From an uncultured Clostridia bacterium (GTDB taxonomy: Bacteria > Bacillota > Clostridia > Oscillospirales > Ruminococcaceae), in assembly GCA_947629275.1 (NCBI GenBank), contig CANRDG010000108.1:1-6110 (forward strand): a DNA stretch of 6,110 bases, in the 5' to 3' direction. Numbering within the stretch: position 1 is the first letter of the stretch; the number at the start of each line of letters is the position of its first letter. The position numbers were made by a program, and so were the translations under genes. This document shows, piece after piece, positions 5,689 to 6,110 of this stretch. The notes beneath the pieces are model-generated. The model searched no databases and had not been told where the DNA came from. It saw nothing but the letters and a program-made list of their open reading frames with translations.

Positions 5689-5934
5689 ATGAAAAACACC
5701 AGAACAGTTGTTACGATAAATGATTACGGAAGAATATCGGTCTGCCTGAAAGGGATTATGGAGCAAAAAGGATTTACAAGAAACAGCCTCGCTCACGCGA
5801 CAAACACGCGGTTCGAGGTAATAAACAAGTGGTACAACGACAACGTTGAGAAAATGGATCTTGACATTTTGGCAAGAATTTGTTATGTACTGGACTGTAC
5901 ACCCGATAAGATAATAAAATATATTGAAAATTAG
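5689..5934 (+). CDS. small XRE/Cro-type helix-turn-helix protein
   Basis: The 81-residue protein consists of little more than one helix-turn-helix domain. GRISVCLKGIMEQKGFTRNSLA (14-35) gives helices 1 and 2. The recognition region follows at about 40-50, with RFEVINKWYND. DLDILARICYVLDCTPDKIIKYIEN (57-81) is the typical end of COG3655/YozG-type regulators, in which a leucine- and cysteine-rich helix is followed by D-x-I/L. An unusual 13-residue N-terminal extension (KNTRTVVTINDYG) precedes the domain. It should be a cytoplasmic DNA-binding protein, probably a dimer; its targets are unknown. GGAGG (5676-5680) lies 8 bp before ATG 5689; a TTG two codons earlier is poorly spaced and rejected. 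It is divergent from the cysteine-rich protein gene, and a strong promoter for a likely RNA gene overlaps its last codons. Confidence 0.85.
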   Translation: MKNTRTVVTINDYGRISVCLKGIMEQKGFTRNSLAHATNTRFEVINKWYNDNVEKMDLDILARICYVLDCTPDKIIKYIEN

Positions 5935-5952
5935 CCGAGAATGTGGTATAAT
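5924..5952 (+). promoter_or_regulatory. strong extended -10 promoter of the right-edge RNA
   Basis: TTGAAA (5924-5929), a 17 bp spacer and TATAAT (5947-5952) are preceded by an extended -10 TG at 5944-5945. The -35 lies inside the last codons of the XRE gene (stop 5932-5934). The predicted start is about 5958-5960. No ribosome binding site and ATG follow, which is what one expects for a noncoding RNA. Confidence 0.8.
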
Positions 5953-5957
5953 ATAGA

Positions 5958-6110
5958 GCAGTGGAGAGCCGAGCCCAAGTCGGTTTTTGCAGGCATATTT
6001 CCGCCAATACGTCGTTGCCCTCCCTTGCCATATGCCAGTATGCCTGCGGTCGGTCGCCTAGTCTTGACGAAAATCTGCTCTGCAAAAACTGCTTCCTACA
6101 AATACACCTA
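5958..6110 (+). ncRNA. 5' part of a structured noncoding RNA, candidate raiA-motif RNA (cut by window end)
   Basis: A strong promoter points into this region, which holds no convincing protein but many complementary segments. CCGA (5969-5972) pairs with TCGG (5980-5983), forming a local hairpin. GTTTTTGCAG (5983-5992) is perfectly complementary to CTGCAAAAAC (6080-6089). GCAGGCATA (5989-5997) is perfectly complementary to TATGCCTGC (6039-6047), and GGCATAT (5992-5998) also to ATATGCC (6030-6036). AGCAG (5957-5961) can close the whole with CTGCT (6089-6093). The 5' end is taken from the promoter; no terminator is seen before base 6110. I recall, without being able to check, reverse-strand translations of nearly this sequence annotated as hypothetical proteins in several gut Firmicutes, which would mean strong nucleotide conservation. 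That, the length and the Clostridia background favour the raiA-motif RNA. 6S RNA is the main alternative; the conserved hallmarks of tmRNA, RNase P RNA and SRP RNA are absent. Confidence 0.55.
5967..5988 (+). terminator. terminator-like hairpin at the start of the RNA region
   Basis: CCGA/TCGG (5969-5972 with 5980-5983), extended by a G-T and an A-T pair, is followed by TTTTT (5984-5988). The stem is short, but it could end transcripts running on from the XRE gene. The same T-tract is needed for the long-range pairing described for the RNA, so the hairpin may instead be one of its domains. Confidence 0.35.

Noticed and set aside
5774..6085. 103-codon minus-strand open frame across the right edge
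   Set aside because: It has no ribosome binding site, runs antisense to the XRE gene and through the paired segments of the likely RNA, and has an odd composition; best read as a by-product of the RNA sequence.
5961..6110. Plus-strand open frame from GTG 5961 to the window end
   Set aside because: The GTG lies almost at the predicted transcription start with no binding site, and the translation is cysteine-rich without family resemblance. The pairing pattern explains the region better, though a leader peptide cannot be excluded.
1..6110. Search for CRISPR arrays, insertion sequences, integrase genes, tRNA or rRNA
   Set aside because: No regularly spaced repeats, terminal inverted repeats with a transposase, or recognisable tRNA or rRNA segments were seen.
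5958..6110. tmRNA, SRP RNA or RNase P RNA as identity of the right-edge RNA
   Set aside because: The conserved 5' end of tmRNA, the apical-loop sequence of SRP RNA, and the conserved core of RNase P RNA are not present in the visible part.

Overview
The window looks like chromosomal DNA from an anaerobic, probably gut-dwelling member of the Clostridia (Ruminococcus/Oscillospiraceae-like). The basis is Gram-positive style AGGAGG or AGAGGT ribosome binding sites, near-consensus vegetative promoters (TTGACA-17 bp-TATAAT), a radical SAM enzyme and an Fe-S flavoprotein-like reductase typical of strict anaerobes, and small secreted beta-rich proteins of a type common in gut Firmicutes. The genus is inference. 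I see no insertion sequence, integrase, CRISPR array, rRNA or tRNA, and base composition looks even throughout.

Layout from left to right. Positions 3-47 may be the last 14 codons of a gene entering from the left. Two short plus-strand genes follow: a membrane-anchored extracytoplasmic protein (114-623) and a secreted protein with a clean signal peptide (645-1124), 21 bp apart and probably co-transcribed. Next come two overlapping hairpins, then a consensus promoter driving a flavodoxin-fold reductase with a four-cysteine motif (1234-1851). A bidirectional terminator separates it from a convergent DUF389 membrane protein (1893-3272, minus). Divergent promoters at about 3300-3380 serve the DUF389 gene and a radical SAM protein with a cysteine-bearing C-terminal region (3417-4502). 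After its terminator, another consensus promoter drives a small calcineurin-like phosphoesterase (4605-5147). That gene collides tail-to-tail, with a 17 bp overlap, with an unrecognised cysteine-rich minus-strand gene (5131-5559). A short divergent region leads to a small XRE-type DNA-binding protein (5689-5934).

The most interesting element is at the right edge. A strong extended -10 promoter lies across the end of the XRE gene (5924-5952) and faces a region with no convincing protein but several long complementary segments. I read this as the 5' part of a structured noncoding RNA gene cut by the window end. The class is not certain; the raiA-motif RNA is my leading candidate and 6S RNA the main alternative.

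The genes do not form one pathway. Most are single-gene transcription units with their own promoters and terminators. The real functional groupings visible are the surface-protein pair at the left and possibly the XRE regulator beside the RNA at the right.
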